From contig CM055092.1 of NCBI GenBank assembly GCA_029204225.1, positions 66,476,930-66,538,929 of the forward strand: a stretch of 62,000 nucleotides of DNA, in the 5' to 3' direction. Position 1 is the stretch's first letter; each line of letters starts with the position of its first letter. The stretch comes from Diphasiastrum complanatum. Its lineage: Eukaryota; Streptophyta; Lycopodiopsida; Lycopodiales; Lycopodiaceae. Positions 9,317 through 22,164 of this stretch are shown here, piece after piece. Made by a program: the position numbers and the translations under genes. Below the pieces are notes generated by a model that made no database searches, was not told the DNA's origin, and was given only the letters and a program-made list of their open reading frames with translations.

Positions 9317-10740
9317 GCTTAAGACACTTGAATTATACATCTGTTTTGAACATGTCCAGACAATCCGTGGTTCTTGATCTCAACTATCCTTCTGGTAAGG
9401 TCGATCCCAGAAGTCAAGCATTCTTCTATTCGACTTTTGCTATCATTTGCCGCTACAACAGATTTGGAAATACATCAAATGGATGTACAGACAACATATC
9501 TCAATGGAGTTATTGAAGAGGACATTTACATGGTGCAACATGAAGGTTATATTATCAAGGGTAAACTCAATCATGTGTGTAAACTCCATAAGACACTTTA
9601 TGACTTGAAGCAACATTTATGGTTTCAAAGGATCAATACTTTCCTTATTGATCATAGCTACACACCTAGCTCTTTAGATTCTAATGTTTACTTCAAAGCA
9701 ATGCAACAATTTTTTATCATTATCAGTCTATATGTGAATGATACATTGCTTTTTAGCAACAGTACCAATCTGATAAAAGAGGCCAAGACAATGCTATCTT
9801 TAGAATTCGACATGACTGATCTAGACGAAGCTCATTTATGCCTTGGTATACAAATCCACAGAGACAGAAAATAGAAGTTGATTTACATTACTCACAGGGG
9901 TACATCTACAACATGTTAGTCAGATATAATCTGATTAATTGCAAGTTAGCTCTCTCACCAATGGAACCAGGGCTAATCGTCAAAGGATTAGTGTCCTCAA
10001 ACAATTCATGAGAAGCAGCAGATGCATGAGTATCCTCACCATTCTATTATAGGATCTCTTACGTATGCAATGATCTGTACCAGGCCAGACAAAGCTTTTG
10101 CAGTCAGCTCTCTCAGTCGGTATATGACTAACTCTGGTGTAACACATTGGAAGGCTCTTATCAGAGTCATGAAATATCCTTGAGCTACTATGGACTTTTG
10201 CATTTGTTATGGAACAGTCGGCAATGACAAACTAAATTTACTCAGTGGTTTTACAGATGCAAGTTGGGCAGGAGATATAGACACTCATAAATCTACTTTC
10301 GGATATACATTCTTTCTCAACAATGGTCCAATTTCTTGGAACAATTGCAAGCAATCTTTGATAGCTCTATTTTCCACTAAATCAGAGTATAGAATCAGAG
10401 TACGTGGCAATCTCACAAGCTACAAAGGAAGCGATTTGGTTGAGAAACTTATTCTCAGATATCGGTCTAAATCAATTTGCTCTGACATTATTATTTTGTG
10501 ATAATCAAAGTGCCATTGCCTTATCAGCCAATCCTAGATTTCATTCTAAAGAGTAAGCACATTGAACTGAAATATCACTTTGTCAGAAGCAAAATTCTCA
10601 ACGAAGAGGTCAGATTGCAATACTGTAAAATGCAAGATATGACAGTAGATATTTTTACCAAACCATTAAGTTTAGAAGTGCACAAAAGATTCTATATAGG
10701 ACTAAGTTTGAAGGTCAAGGCATTCAAGAATTCAGATTAA
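9317..10740 (+). pseudogene. Ty1/copia pol fragment: reverse transcriptase and RNase H
   Basis: Reverse-transcriptase motifs read in order: LEIHQMDVQTTYLNG, EEDIYMVQHEGYI, KLHKTLYDLKQ, and a degenerate catalytic box LYVNDTLLF in place of YVDD. After frame breaks, RNase H follows: GFTDASWAGDIDTHKSTFGY, then RFHSKSKHIELKYHFVR-type blocks and DIFTKPL near the 3' end. Integrase and gag are absent and there are several stops and frameshifts, so it is dead. It runs directly into the LTR that starts at 10748. Confidence 0.85.
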
Positions 10741-10747
10741 GGGAGAG

Positions 10748-11330
10748 TGTTGGATTATTCTCTTTCTTACTAATCGATTAATCGGTTTTAATCCTCATCT
10801 ATTGTTTATCCAGTTCTGCAGATTTTCTCGTATTTTTATACAGTCTACAAGTTTTTTTAAACAGTCTGCAGAAGTACACAGAGTTTGACAACAGTGTCGC
10901 ATTTTCTCTCTCTACAATCCAGACAGTGTCGACTGCACAAATTACGAGTAAAATTACAATGTTGTATTTCTCACATTTTAGCGACACTGTCACCTGTCAA
11001 GAATTACATCTAAAAATGCAGTGTCGTCTTTTTTGCATTTTTTGCCTGTCAGGAATTGCTAGCAAAGCTACAGAGTCACGTTTTTTGCATTTTTCAAAGT
11101 GCCTCAAATGTTAATAAAATGATTTGGCAAATTGTGGAGCTACTCAAATATTAAGGAAATGAGATTTTAAAACACTATTGTTTTTTTTGTAAAAAGTCGA
11201 CACTGTCGTCTTTTTGCGACACTGTCACCTTTTTGCGACACTGTCACCTGTCGCAGTTTTAGTTCATTTCTACAGAGTAATAGTTTTAGTTCATTTGTGC
11301 AGACAGACTGTTTACGGCCAATTTTCATCG
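10748..11330 (+). mobile_element. 3' LTR of the plus-strand copia fragment (end uncertain)
   Basis: A polypurine tract (AAGGGAGAG) is followed by TGTTGGATTATTC at 10748, the usual start of a copia 3' LTR directly after the RNase H end. The region carries several GACACTGTCACCT-like repeats at 10978-11250. I could not place the right terminus; 11330 is an estimate. Confidence 0.5.
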
Positions 11331-11489
11331 CTTATCAGCAATTAACTTCTGAGAAGGAACTGGATGAATGCCAGCGGACACCAACCAACTGGCAATCATA
11401 TTTGACGACCTAATTACTTAGTATAAATTAGTTGTTCATACATTTTTGGATACGTGGAGGAAGACCCAATTTGTACGATACACAAACTA

Positions 11490-13449
11490 GACCTTGAGAT
11501 TGGCACTTGTCCAAATGATAGATTGTTCACATTCTTTGACATGTGGCTTATAGCTTTCCATACAAGCTTGTATGTCTTTTTTGAGAACATCTAGATTTAG
11601 CATGAGGCCTACACTTGTCTTGGGCCAAAGGCCTGTTATGAACAAGTTGGCATTTGCATATTCTATATATGCATACATTTATACTAATACATGGAAGCAT
11701 CAACTCACCTTGAAGCTTTTGCATCGTTTATATTCAAAATGCCTTGTTGGTTGAAATCAAGTTGATTTTGAAGTAGTCTTTCTTCAATTAATCTTTACAA
11801 AACTACAAAAAGAATAAGATGCTTCACGTGTTTCCAACTAGAACAATATGTCTTACAATGATTCTTGATGACTAGAATCACCAAACTTCACAAAATGGCT
11901 ACCAGAATAGTAGTGCCCTCCTAATTTGATTCAAAGATGAACTCCAAGCTTGTAGAATTGATTAGTGGTCAAATTAGAGCTTTCATTAGAGGAGTTCTTT
12001 ATCCAAAAATGATCCTTTGTAAATATTCTCTTTATAGTTTTCTCAAAATTTTCTTACACATGGACCAATCAAAACACTCAAAGTTGAAATCTACGTAATG
12101 TAACTTTTTAAGTCCACACTAAAAATGATATAACTCTTTAGTGGTAAGTCCGATTTTTGCATGATGTGTTACATGACATACTTTTGAGCTACGATTAAAG
12201 AGTTATGGCAAGTCAAAGGTATTAGTTGAAATAGTGTTATAATATTTTAGTAATACAAAAGAGATCTTTGCACATATTCTTATAAGGTGAGATTCGAGTA
12301 TTTTGGACTAGACTCCAAAATTATCACCACTAAGATTGACATCATAAACATTTTCGGGTTAAATATTAGTTAATGGCTAGGGTCTCGTAATGCAATCTTC
12401 ATCATCCAATCTTGTGAGTCAAGGTGATTGACATACATGGTTGGTCCCCCCATAAGAGACATCGTGGTGAAGATCTCCTTTCCTCTTCTTGAGGAAGGTA
12501 TTCCACTAATCAGACATATAAGTCACAAAAAAAAACAAGTATGCTCATACTAGGGTCTTTCATGTCTCTAGATCCCTCTCACATGTGTACATACTTCATA
12601 CTACTAAGCAAGAGTTGAGTAAAGGCAATTGATTCAAGTAATTGGGCCCCTTTAGTCCCAATAGGTTGGATCACTTTTCTACCACCCCTTTGATGTCTAC
12701 TAGGGAAAATATAAGGCATTCATAAGCTTATGTTTGATTTCTATCCTCTCCATCCCTATATATCTGCTAATCTAGATCCATTCACTAGCTATAAATACTT
12801 GCACAATCACATACTATGAGAAATACACTTTTTTTCTGATAGTCTGCAGAAATACAAAAGGATCATTGACAGTGTTTCCTCGGTTGTTCGAACACCTTCA
12901 ACTATTCGATCATCTTTGATTATTCGGCCATCCTCAATAGTTCAACCATATCGGACCATCTTACCATATTCGATTATTCGGCCATCCTTGAATGATCAAC
13001 CGCAATCCAGACTATCGACGAATCAATAGGTACATTGAATCATGCTCAGAAAAAATCTCTAACTTAATCAGATAATGTTCGAAGGCGACTTCCAACAGCA
13101 CGTAGTGCATTTATCCTAATTGTAAAGTATAGATTAGACATTCTTTTTATTAGTTAGCCATGTGTATATATCCAGCAACTTATCAACTGTTTCTTGGTTA
13201 GCTCCATTAGATGTTGTAGTAGATTAGTCGAACATCCAAAGCACAATTGTTTTGTTTTTTCTCTCTGTTATTACAGAGTATTATTTCAGAAAGAACACGA
13301 CTCTGACTGCATTCAGACTGTATCTATTTGCGACTGAATAATCAATGTTTCAGTAATCTAGGTCGCGTATATTATGATTGAATGCTCATTTTATTCATGT
13401 TTAGATTCTTTCTTGCTAGCAGATAAACTTATTCGTAGATTAAATTATG
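11490..13449 (+). repeat. Arm of a large inverted duplication (partner about 33.7-38.1 kb)
   Basis: Segments of this arm are found in reverse complement, in consistent order, on the partner arm: 11490-11810 with about 37785-38110, 11815-11965 with about 36020-36150, 12280-12730 with about 34388-34810, and the LTR piece 12731-13449 with about 33760-34387. The partner has an extra 1.6 kb (36.15-37.78 kb) that contains the last desaturase exon. No genes are seen in this arm. Confidence 0.8.
12731..13449 (+). mobile_element. Truncated copia LTR
   Basis: It begins TGTTTGATTTCTATCC and is the reverse-complement counterpart of the LTR at 33492-34387; similarity stops at about 13449, short of the LTR end. 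Shared text includes the blocks around 12890-13000 (TTCGAACACCTTCA, ATTATTCGGCCATCC). Confidence 0.65.
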
Positions 13450-15165
13450 TGAAAGTACTGTACTTTAGGACCATAAATGAATCTACAAAAGATCCACAAG
13501 AGTGATTGGATGCTTACTTAACAATCTATCAAAAAACTAGACACAAAAAAGTTGATCTAGATTGGCAATTTGACAAACAACAAGCATAAACAATCAAAAG
13601 CATTGATCAACATTGAAATCCGAGCCCACACGTGTGTACTACAAGCTGTATACGTCCTTCAACCTAAGAAACAAGTAGGAATTGATTTGGTTTCATTTGG
13701 ATCACAGAAACTCAATGTACATAGTGAACTAGCTTGAGATTGCCAATGAGCTCCATAAATTTTCTATCTTCTCACTATGGGAGCTTGGAATACATAGCGA
13801 ATTCGACTTCCTTCTTGAAGTTAGGTGGATTTCCAGCATGTAATAAGGAAGTTAACTCACTCTTCTTGCCCTAAAATGAAACCCTAGCCTAGATCCTAGA
13901 GTTATGCTTGGTAGGTAGCTAGTTGGTCAAATTTTCACCTTAAACTTAGGTGTAGGTCCTATAAAGTAGGGATGACCACCAAATAGACATGAACAACTCT
14001 CTTGACTTGACCTAACCTACATTAGGAGTGGGTTGCCACATGGCATTTTGGCCATACATGTGTGGAACCCAATTATGTACAAAATTTACACTATTCTTCA
14101 TGGTTTTTGATCAAGCTAGATTTGCCAATTTTTGGCAATTCTTCACCTCCTCAAATTTAGCTTGATCTATCTACAACTCTCTTGCTAGATGAATGAATGC
14201 TTTTAGAAGTGTCTAAAAAATCCAGCTACAAACAAGGAACTTTTGAGACTCCAATAGAGAATGATGTCCATGAAGGATCTTTCACCACCTCTTAAAGGAT
14301 CCCTTACAAGATGTTCCTTGTTTGTAAGGGATCCTTAATCTATTAAGTGCGTACATAATGTTGCCAAAGACAACTTGCCTTGCTTGATCCATATGATTGA
14401 GCCTAGATGGCTCCATCTTGACACTCAAGGTTCTTCTTGGAGTCCTTGGGTATTGAGCTTGCTCCTCCACTTGACTTGACTCCAAGCATGGCTAGGAACT
14501 CAGCCAACCAGTTCGCAACACACATCCATGAACCAAAAGCTCATGTGCGTAGGCTCAGAGACATGTCGTCAACTTTCTTTTAGAGATACAAAGGATGGAG
14601 TGGTGCATAAGTGATCCCCACTTGGACATAAATTTGCCATTTTGGTTAGCATCAATCATCCTTTACATATTAGGCAAGGTTCCCCAATGAAAAGGTCACT
14701 TAAAAATCCATTCCCCCGTACAAAAAAACATGTGGCATGCAAGACTGTTCCTTTAAAACCTTGTTGGTTGCCCACTCCTTTACTCACCTTGAAGTTTGAA
14801 GTTACAATATTGGAGCTCAATTTGAATTGGATAACCATATTCTTGAAGCTCAAGGGCACATAAGCATAGACGATTGGAATAACTTTCTTACAGACACAAG
14901 TTTTAGCCTTGTTGGGCTTTGCCTTACAAAGCAAGACTCATTAATGTTTTAGCTCTTGGTGTGTCAACACTACTAGTTCTTTGCATTATCGCTACCACGC
15001 GAGAATCTACTTCAGATTCTAGACGATCTTGGATCCCTCGCGTTGTTACGATATCCGATCATTCACCAATATCGCCATCACGCGAAGACTGCCTGATAGT
15101 CTTCTAACTCCCTGCCATCCCACGTCAAAGTGATACTCGGCCCTATTGTTCATACTTTCAAGATG
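13450..15165. other. No supported gene
   Basis: AT-rich sequence with short unconvincing reading frames. I see no retroelement motif, RNA gene or promoter that I can support. Confidence 0.3.
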
Positions 15166-16696
15166 ACATCTCATCTTCTAATACTTTTGATTTTGCATTG
15201 CACGCCTTCCTCGTTGAATCCGGTATTGGTAACTACATAGGTCATTATAAGACGTATTTCAATATGTCTTTTGATATCGAGAGGTTTTGATTAGAACATA
15301 AATCCTATTTTCCAGCGTTGTATAAAGAGTATTATGACAGTTTTAATCAGTTTATGTTGATAATGAATAATCTACGATGCATCCATTTCCATGACCTGAT
15401 ACTTGCCCAACCATCTTCAAAGCAAGCCCACAACCGACAATTCACGAAAATAGTGAGTAATTTTAAACATGTGGTCCATTGTGACCAGCATAATCGATCA
15501 TGTCGCTTTTTGTAGGAGGGCATGGGCTTTGTATTTTATCTTTCTGCTCTTGTTCCTGAAGAGGTAGGAACTTCGAGGCTAAGCATTGAGGGTGCCTCAT
15601 CATCAATTGATTCTGTGATATCAGAGTCAACTATTGTTGATGACGACTTGGGTGCTGACGAGGAGGCAAGATTGGCAGCAATGTACGACCCAGCCAAGTC
15701 TCATGCATTGTCCATTTCTTCCTTCTCTGACGTGAATTCATATGACAAAACCAAGACTGTCCTCGATTTGCCGGTGTATTACATGAATAGTGTCGCATAC
15801 CTCTCTCTGAATGATGTTGGAGATGTTCTTTATCTGAGGGAGGATGAAATATTATCAATTTTGTCTAATTTCATCAAAGAATTCGAGGACTTCATGGATC
15901 TCAAGGGTGATGATGATCTATGTACTTCTATTGATTACAAAGACAGAGATGAGTGGCTGGACGGGACTGAAGCCCTGCAGTCAATCATGTCTGAAAGCAG
16001 GGCATACCAGAAATTTGCCCAGTGAGGAGGAATTTCTGAGAATCTGGAGTAGACTCCGTGACACAGTCTTTGGAAACTAATCCATCTACTTCTTCGACGA
16101 CCATTGTTGCTGGTCATGATCTACATACTGCTGCACTTATTCAAGTTGATGAGCGTGATCTGGTAGGTAAATCTGGTTTTATCTGAATGATATTTCTATT
16201 CAAATATAGTTATTTTGTTTTTCAAGATATGTGACATTTGCTCATATTTTACAGCCTATTGTGGAGGTGGATGCCTTTGCAACAAGGCATGGATATTTAA
16301 GGGAAGGCCATGGATCACGGCAAAGGGATTCATCCACGTCCCATTATTTGAAGTGCTTTGTAAATAAAGAGATTTGCATTCATCATAGCAAATTTTCTTC
16401 AGATGTTGCGACGATAATAATGGCAATTAAAGCGTTATCCTATTTCTCGAACGGGCATAAATACCCTCCAAATACATACATATACAATTATTTTTGCGTA
16501 GAGAGGCATTGTCATGAAAGTATTTGGCTATGTAGCTGAGGAAGTTACTAAAAGGTCTTCCTCCTTAGCTGTTTTCTCCAGATACATTGACTTGAGCAAA
16601 AGAAGATCCATTGATTTTCTAGATCCATATGATAGAAAAAAAGTTCTTCATGACCACACAACAAAGTTGATCATTAAAGACAATGAGAAACAATGA
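15166..16696 (+). pseudogene. Decayed paralogue of the unknown gene at 1575-3066
   Basis: The same order of blocks as the first copy: NTFDFALHAFLVESGIGN, KEYYDSFNQF, CDQHNRSCRFL, GFVFYLSALVP, an acidic stretch, VLDLPVYYMNS, YLREDEILSILS, then a second exon with EICIHHSKFSSDV and MAIKALSYFSNGHKY. The intron is about 16165-16254 (donor GTAGGT, acceptor TTACAG). Lesions: in-frame TAGs after DIERF and after NRSCRFL, and a frameshift near 16000-16020 (the frame continues as NLPSEEEFLRIW). No H3-like gene was found upstream of it. Its shared decay pattern with block order intact shows it was once functional. Confidence 0.7.
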
Positions 16697-17220
16697 TTTT
16701 GCCTTGCATTGTACTTGAAATGATGTGATATAATACATATACTTTTTTCGTCTGATATCATGAAAATTACTATGAGTTGAGTCGTGCATCAGTATTATTT
16801 TCGTCTATAAATCTGCATGCCTTTCTGAATTTTTGATAATTTGTTGATCTAGTTCTATATCGGATTTAAACACGCATGTAGAACCATTGAAATAGTTGGA
16901 TGCTGTAACTATTTTTTTGAGATGTTCCACTGTGTTGTGTATTTCGATGAAATGCTGCTCTGGCTTGCCAATGCAATTTCTCCATTCCTTGTGATGATGA
17001 AATACTTAGACTATCGTAAGCTTTTGCAAAAAATGATGCATGACGTTGTAAAATGTGCTACAATATCAGAGATACAAATATTGTCATATTAATCATTTTA
17101 AATTTAGCATATGTGCAATGATATTATAATTCGAAGAGTTGGTTACATTGAAAAGAGATTTACCATATAATGCGTAATATGACCTTCACCCCAGGCATCT
17201 TTAACTGCTCTGTGTCGCAA
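16697..17220. other. 3' flank of the paralogue, ending at the edge of a second transposase-like gene
   Basis: Similar to 3067-3570. The last part, about 17150-17215, matches the C-terminal end of the minus-strand transposase-like gene at 3540-3570 (TTCACCCCAGGCATC against TTCTCCCCCATGC). It is then cut off by copia sequence at about 17235. Confidence 0.6.
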
Positions 17221-17246
17221 TGCACAAGCTTCACCTTATCCCAACA

Positions 17247-17790
17247 TGGTATCATAGCTGTAATATCTACTCTTTGATTCTTTTGAAGTGGAGGGGTTTA
17301 CATTATCTAAATGATTGTTTTGATAAAGAGTAGACATTTGATGTGATTGTTTCCAATCATATAATCTACTATCTGTATACACTCATCCTGAACTTCCAAA
17401 TGGATTCGCAATCACAGTATGTTCTTATGGTAGACAAACTCGATGGTTTGAATTAGTAGCTATGGAGATTCAAGATGAGAGTAGTACTGATGGCCAAGGA
17501 GCTTTGGGGAATAGTCGCTGGAATCGAGCTACTTCCCAGTGTCGATGAGCAAGCCATTTCCAAATGGAAGCTCAGGGATGGCAAGGCTTTCGTCTCGATT
17601 ACTCTTAACATCTCCGACACACAAATTGGCCACATCAGATTGGCCAGTCCAATCTTCAAAAGAGGCTTGGGATATATCGAATACAATATACGAAGTGAGG
17701 GATGTTACCTCAAAGATGAATCTGAGGAGCACTACAACATTTTGGAGGATTTCTGACCCTATTACCAAGGCTTTTATGAAGAATACTTAA
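17247..17790 (+). pseudogene. Ty1/copia 5' fragment: primer site and gag start
   Basis: A primer-site-like TGGTATCATAGC lies at 17247-17258. An ATG at 17400 opens MDSQSQ, then VDKLDGLN, two in-frame stops, WRFKMRVVLMAKELWGIV and SKWKLRDGKAF. This is the N-terminal copia gag domain, of the same family as the gag at about 32.5-33.34 kb. The expected 5' LTR is missing upstream, so the piece is truncated. Confidence 0.8.
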
Positions 17791-17799
17791 AAAAAAAAA

Positions 17800-18060
17800 A
17801 CCATAAACCTCGGTATACACCCTGAAGTATATCTCGGAACGAGATCCTCAATAATTGCCTCGGTAATCGAGGCTTCTTCACCTCGTTTTTGCGTTGTTTA
17901 TAGAACGGGTATACCGAGGGATATACCAAGGCCCCTCGGTATATCCCTCCCAAACAAGCGATTGGCGACATGTCATTTTTGAGGATATACCAAGGGATAT
18001 CCCTTGGTATATCTATATTAAAAGTTTATCCTATTTCGAAGGTTATTTAGAGGGTATAAA
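17800..18060. repeat. Palindrome-rich stretch built on CCTCGGTATA/TATACC(A/G)AGG
   Basis: The words CCTCGGTATA and TATACCGAGG or TATACCAAGG recur in both orientations. At 17984-18013 there is a perfect 30-bp palindrome (GATATACCAAGGGAT followed by its exact reverse complement). It lies between the copia fragment and CACTA-like ORF pieces, so it could be a subterminal repeat region of a CACTA-type element. That role is inference. Confidence 0.6.
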
Positions 18061-18074
18061 ATCAGAAAAAAAAA

Positions 18075-18260
18075 TCTAGAATATCCATCTGACTCAAGGC
18101 ACAAGGAAGACTTGAAGTTTGTGAAGAACGGATTCCCCAAAAATTCAGATCGCGTCAAACAACAACGGGAGGCCGCTAAGAAGCTACAGGAGACTTTAGG
18201 GACCATCTCACCTAGGCAGCGGTGGCCAAGGTTCTCCCATGGACATCGTTATAACCCTCT
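18075..18260 (+). pseudogene. Fragment of CACTA-like ORF1, C-terminal part
   Basis: The plus strand reads KFVKNGFPKNSDRVKQQREA, then AKKLQETLGT, the counterpart of KFAKKEFQEDPDHFKQQREA in the minus-strand ORF at 18756-19520. It is an inverted, short copy of that gene's end. Confidence 0.6.
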
Positions 18261-18589
18261 CAAATGGCTCCGTTCTGTCCTAAAACAGGACTACATGCAA
18301 TTGAAAATCCATGTAGAGGACTTAAGTTAAACAAATTTGATATATTGATATATAGAGGTTTGAATTACAAATATACATCAGAATGAAATGCCTAATTATT
18401 AGATCCAGCTGAATCGTCCTCGTCCTAGCCATGGTCATCAGACTCATGTGACTACGATGCATGACATTGAGACTGCGATACTTGCGTTCAACAAAGATGT
18501 GCAAATTTTGTAAATGATGTTGTTAAAGTGTTTGACCGAATGAATGTGGTGAAGTCAAAATATATATTTAACATAATACATACAAAATA

Positions 18590-19680
18590 TCCATCCTAGT
18601 CAGTTCTCACTCCTTGTCTCTCCAATAATTTGAGTAATGATTGCAAGTTGTTGGAATATGCATATTTGTACTCCTCTTTTGTGGGAGACCACTTTACAGC
18701 ATGACAAATCGGTGATTGTAATTTAATCTAAACAAATCCACAAATAAAATATGAACTATGACCAAAACAAATTCAACTTATGGGTGGGGAGACTTACAAA
18801 ATGGGCATGAAAAGAACCTTGGCCACCACTGCCCAGGTGCGAGGGCCCTGCCGTCTCCATTCGCTTCTTAGCTGCCTCTCTTTGTTGCTTGAAATGATCT
18901 GGATCTTCTTGAAATTCTTTCTTTGCAAACTTCCAATCGTCCTTGTGCACGTTGTATGGCCTAGATTTGCTAGCTCTCACCGCATCTCGGATCTCTGATT
19001 TGTGGTGGCTCATCACGCTTCCCATGCGTTGTCCCATCCATATTCGATTAAATTCCAAATCAGGGGAGGGGACTAGAAATTTTTTATACAACTGGTCAAT
19101 GACATAAATCTTTTTCTCATCACTTTGTTTGTGCCAGTCCTTGAAAATGTCCCTATTGAAGACCACATGCGTGAGTTGCCTCATGTGAGTGATGACGCGA
19201 CCACCGCGATCATCCTCTACTATGTGCCTCTCTGCATCTATGTCATAGGATGGCAAGACATCAGCTGACGGAGAGGTGGAAAAGGGAGGGTCAAGAGGAT
19301 CAATGGGGGAGTTGACTACAACGGGAATGATTTGGAGAAGAGTTTGAAGATGATCTCGAGAAGAGTGGGGAGGCGTATGAAGAGGAGAAGGTTGGGGAGG
19401 AGTCTGGGCGAGAGTGTAACCAACAGGGGTTTGAATGGGAGAAAAAATAGTTGGAGTGGCCTGGCAAGAGGGATCACTGTGCCATGGAGACCCCATAGGG
19501 GGCGCGCGTACTGAAGAAGAAAAAATGTGAGGATAGAGTGTGGGGTTATCGGATAATCAGGTGTGACAGATGCAGGAGTCAAAGTATCACGCGCCATCTG
19601 CATTGCTTCTTGAGTTAGGGTTTCTCGAAGTAAGGAAGACCTACGACATCCATAGTAAAATATATTACAATACACCACAA
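18590..19680 (-). pseudogene. CACTA (En/Spm)-type ORF1-like relic, unit 1
   Basis: Main frame 18756-19496, with probable upstream coding to about 19640 and a downstream exon at about 18600-18670 reading SPTKEEYKYAYSNNLQSL then LKLLERQG. Layout: Pro/Ser/Thr-rich N-terminus, SYDIDAERHIVEDDRGGRV, an IDQLYKKFLVPSPDLEF block, MGSVMSHHKSEIRDAVR, then a basic Gln/Glu-rich end with SHLGSGGQG. This resembles the plant En/Spm ORF1/TNPA-type (Transposase_24-like) proteins. The family call rests on layout and short motifs only. No transposase (TNPD) was seen. Confidence 0.45.
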
Positions 19681-20059
19681 TAATTACACTTTGTAATCAA
19701 TAAATTAAACATTTCTACGTGCTTTTAGAGCCAAATACATTTCAATTACATGACTAGTCAAGGTTCAAGATTACAGAAAAAACTAGCTGCATAGAAAGAT
19801 GGCTGGAAAATGTATGAATAAAAATGATATAAAAACATGTACACAAGCGTTTGTAAACATGGAACGGCTAGCTATAGAGCCAAAACACTAGCTAGACCTA
19901 TCTAATTCCTCCTGCTCATCTTCGTCATGTGGACCTTGTTGTTCCTGCACGTGCAAGACACAACAATTAGTCTTCTGAATAATCATATGGGAGTGAAAGA
20001 GTATAGCAAGTTTAAAAAACATAAAATGGATTTCATGTCATACCTGAGGAGCAGCATTC

Positions 20060-21620
20060 CAGTTTATACGCACGCCCTGCCTCTCCAATAACTAGAGTAC
20101 TGCCTGCGTACCGTGGGAATATGCATACATGTACTCGTCATGTGTGGGAATACGTCCCACGGTGGATCGCTGCACAAACATTTCAAATTTTGATCATATA
20201 AAGAGAGCATTTCATTCCAACGTGTCTTACGAAAAACTCCCAAGAGCAAAAAAAAGAAAAAAAAACAATAAATAGTCAAATATTATAAATGGATATAGGG
20301 TAGACTTACAAAGTGGGCTCAAAAATATCCCTCGCCGCCACTGCCCAAGTGAGAAGGCCCCATGGTCTCTAGTCAGACTTTGGCTGCCTCTCGCTGCTGT
20401 CTGAAGTGTTCTGGATCATCTCGATGCTCTTTCTTTGCATGCTGCCAGTCCTCTTTCTCCAGTAGGAAGGTCTGCCTCTCTCGGCTTTCACTGCATCTCG
20501 GATCTTCGATTTGTGGTGGCTCATCACAGCTCCCATGCGGCACCTCATCAATTTCCATGCGAATTCCATGTCCTGGGATGGGACAGGGGACTCACTATGT
20601 AGTTGGTCAATGACGCGATTCTTGCGGTCATCGCTGACATCGCACCAGTCAAGAAAAATGTCTCTAGGAAAGTGGATATACATGAGCTCTCTCATGCGCG
20701 TGATGACTCTCTTACCCCGCTTATTCTCAATGATGTGACCATCTTTGTCTATGTCATATGATGACAGTATGGTAGCTGGTGTGTACAGGGGTGCCCTCCT
20801 ATATGGGAGATGTGGCCATGGGAGTGTCCACGGGGGTGGCCTCAGGTATGAAAGATGTCTCGCCGATGGGAGAATACTGATGTTGTGGGGTACCGAGGGG
20901 AGAATAGCCACTAGGGGGCATCTGGATGGGAGAATATATAGGGGGGGACTAGGTGGGAGTGGGCTAAAAACCCCACGGTGAAACGTGATCCCACGGCGTG
21001 TAGTCGGGAGGAAATGACTCAGTGGCAGTGGGTCCAAAGGGAGGGAAAATGTGAGGGGTGAAAGTGGGCGTGCTAGGAATTTGAGGTGTGACAGATGTAG
21101 GAGTTGCAGTATCGTGTGACGTACGTGCTACCTCCTGGGTCAGTGTATCTCGAAGTAGGGACTCCCTACGACGAGATGAGCTACGTGTACGAGCAAGTTT
21201 CATGACCACGTCAGGGTCATCACCACATCCTCCGCAATAGGAGACATCGAGGTGGCTCTTGCTCCTCTCCTGAGAGTGTTGGGAGGAAGCACTGGCAGTA
21301 TTGACATGGGTGGGGGTGCGACCCTCGTCGGAGTGACCCTCACGGGAAGAGAAAACATGTGACTGGTCTACACGAGGAGTGTACTGATCGATGATGTGTA
21401 CTCAACCAATCGAGAGGAGCTACGAGCCTCGCATCGAGCCCTCAAGCGCTGTAAGACCCTATCTTGCTATGAGGAAGACAACTGGTTAAGGTAGCTAATG
21501 AGCTCACTCTCGCCCATAGAGGAAAGGTGGGATGACCTGCAACTATGGCCTTACCTCTGACTAGGGGATCCAATATCTGACATAATGGGTGCAACAGAAT
21601 AAGAGGGATAAATACTACAG
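20060..21620 (-). pseudogene. CACTA (En/Spm)-type ORF1-like relic, unit 2
   Basis: A second, diverged copy of the gene at 18590-19680. Frames at 20369-21037 and 20964-21209 give a Pro-rich N-terminus, SYDIDKDGHIIENKRGKRV, FPRDIFLDWCDVSDD, MGAVMSHHKSKIRDAVK, and a 3' exon at about 20080-20165 with PTHDEYMYAYSHGTQ. Upstream to about 21620 the minus strand reads SSMGESELISYLNQLSSS. Frame breaks make it a pseudogene. The two units lie head to tail, about 1.5 kb apart. Confidence 0.45.
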
Positions 21621-21663
21621 ACAACCAATGGGAGTCTTAAAAATTAGTAAGAAAAAAACATCA

Positions 21664-21795
<132 letters not shown>

Positions 21796-22164
21796 CCGTC
21801 GTGGGCTTAAAAAAATAGAGTATTGTGAACAAATGCCAAAACTTTCATGTATACTGCCTCATAGCTACAACGTCAATACCAACACATATGTATTGTCATA
21901 TTCACGACCATTTCCTATTCAAACAACAATGACGACCCAAATTAAACCACATTGAGGAGTAGACATCAGTTGGAGGCTCATTGGCCCCGCAAGTGACTCG
22001 TATGTAACGAGGGGGTGTCTATCCTATATATGAAGACATCAAAGAGGAACATGGTGTGTAGGCCCATGGCAATCCTTGAGTCTGACGGTTCATAGCATCG
22101 AAGAGAGAAAAAGATGCTGCCACTTCAAATCAACACTTCGAAGTGGTTACAAGTAAACACTTGT

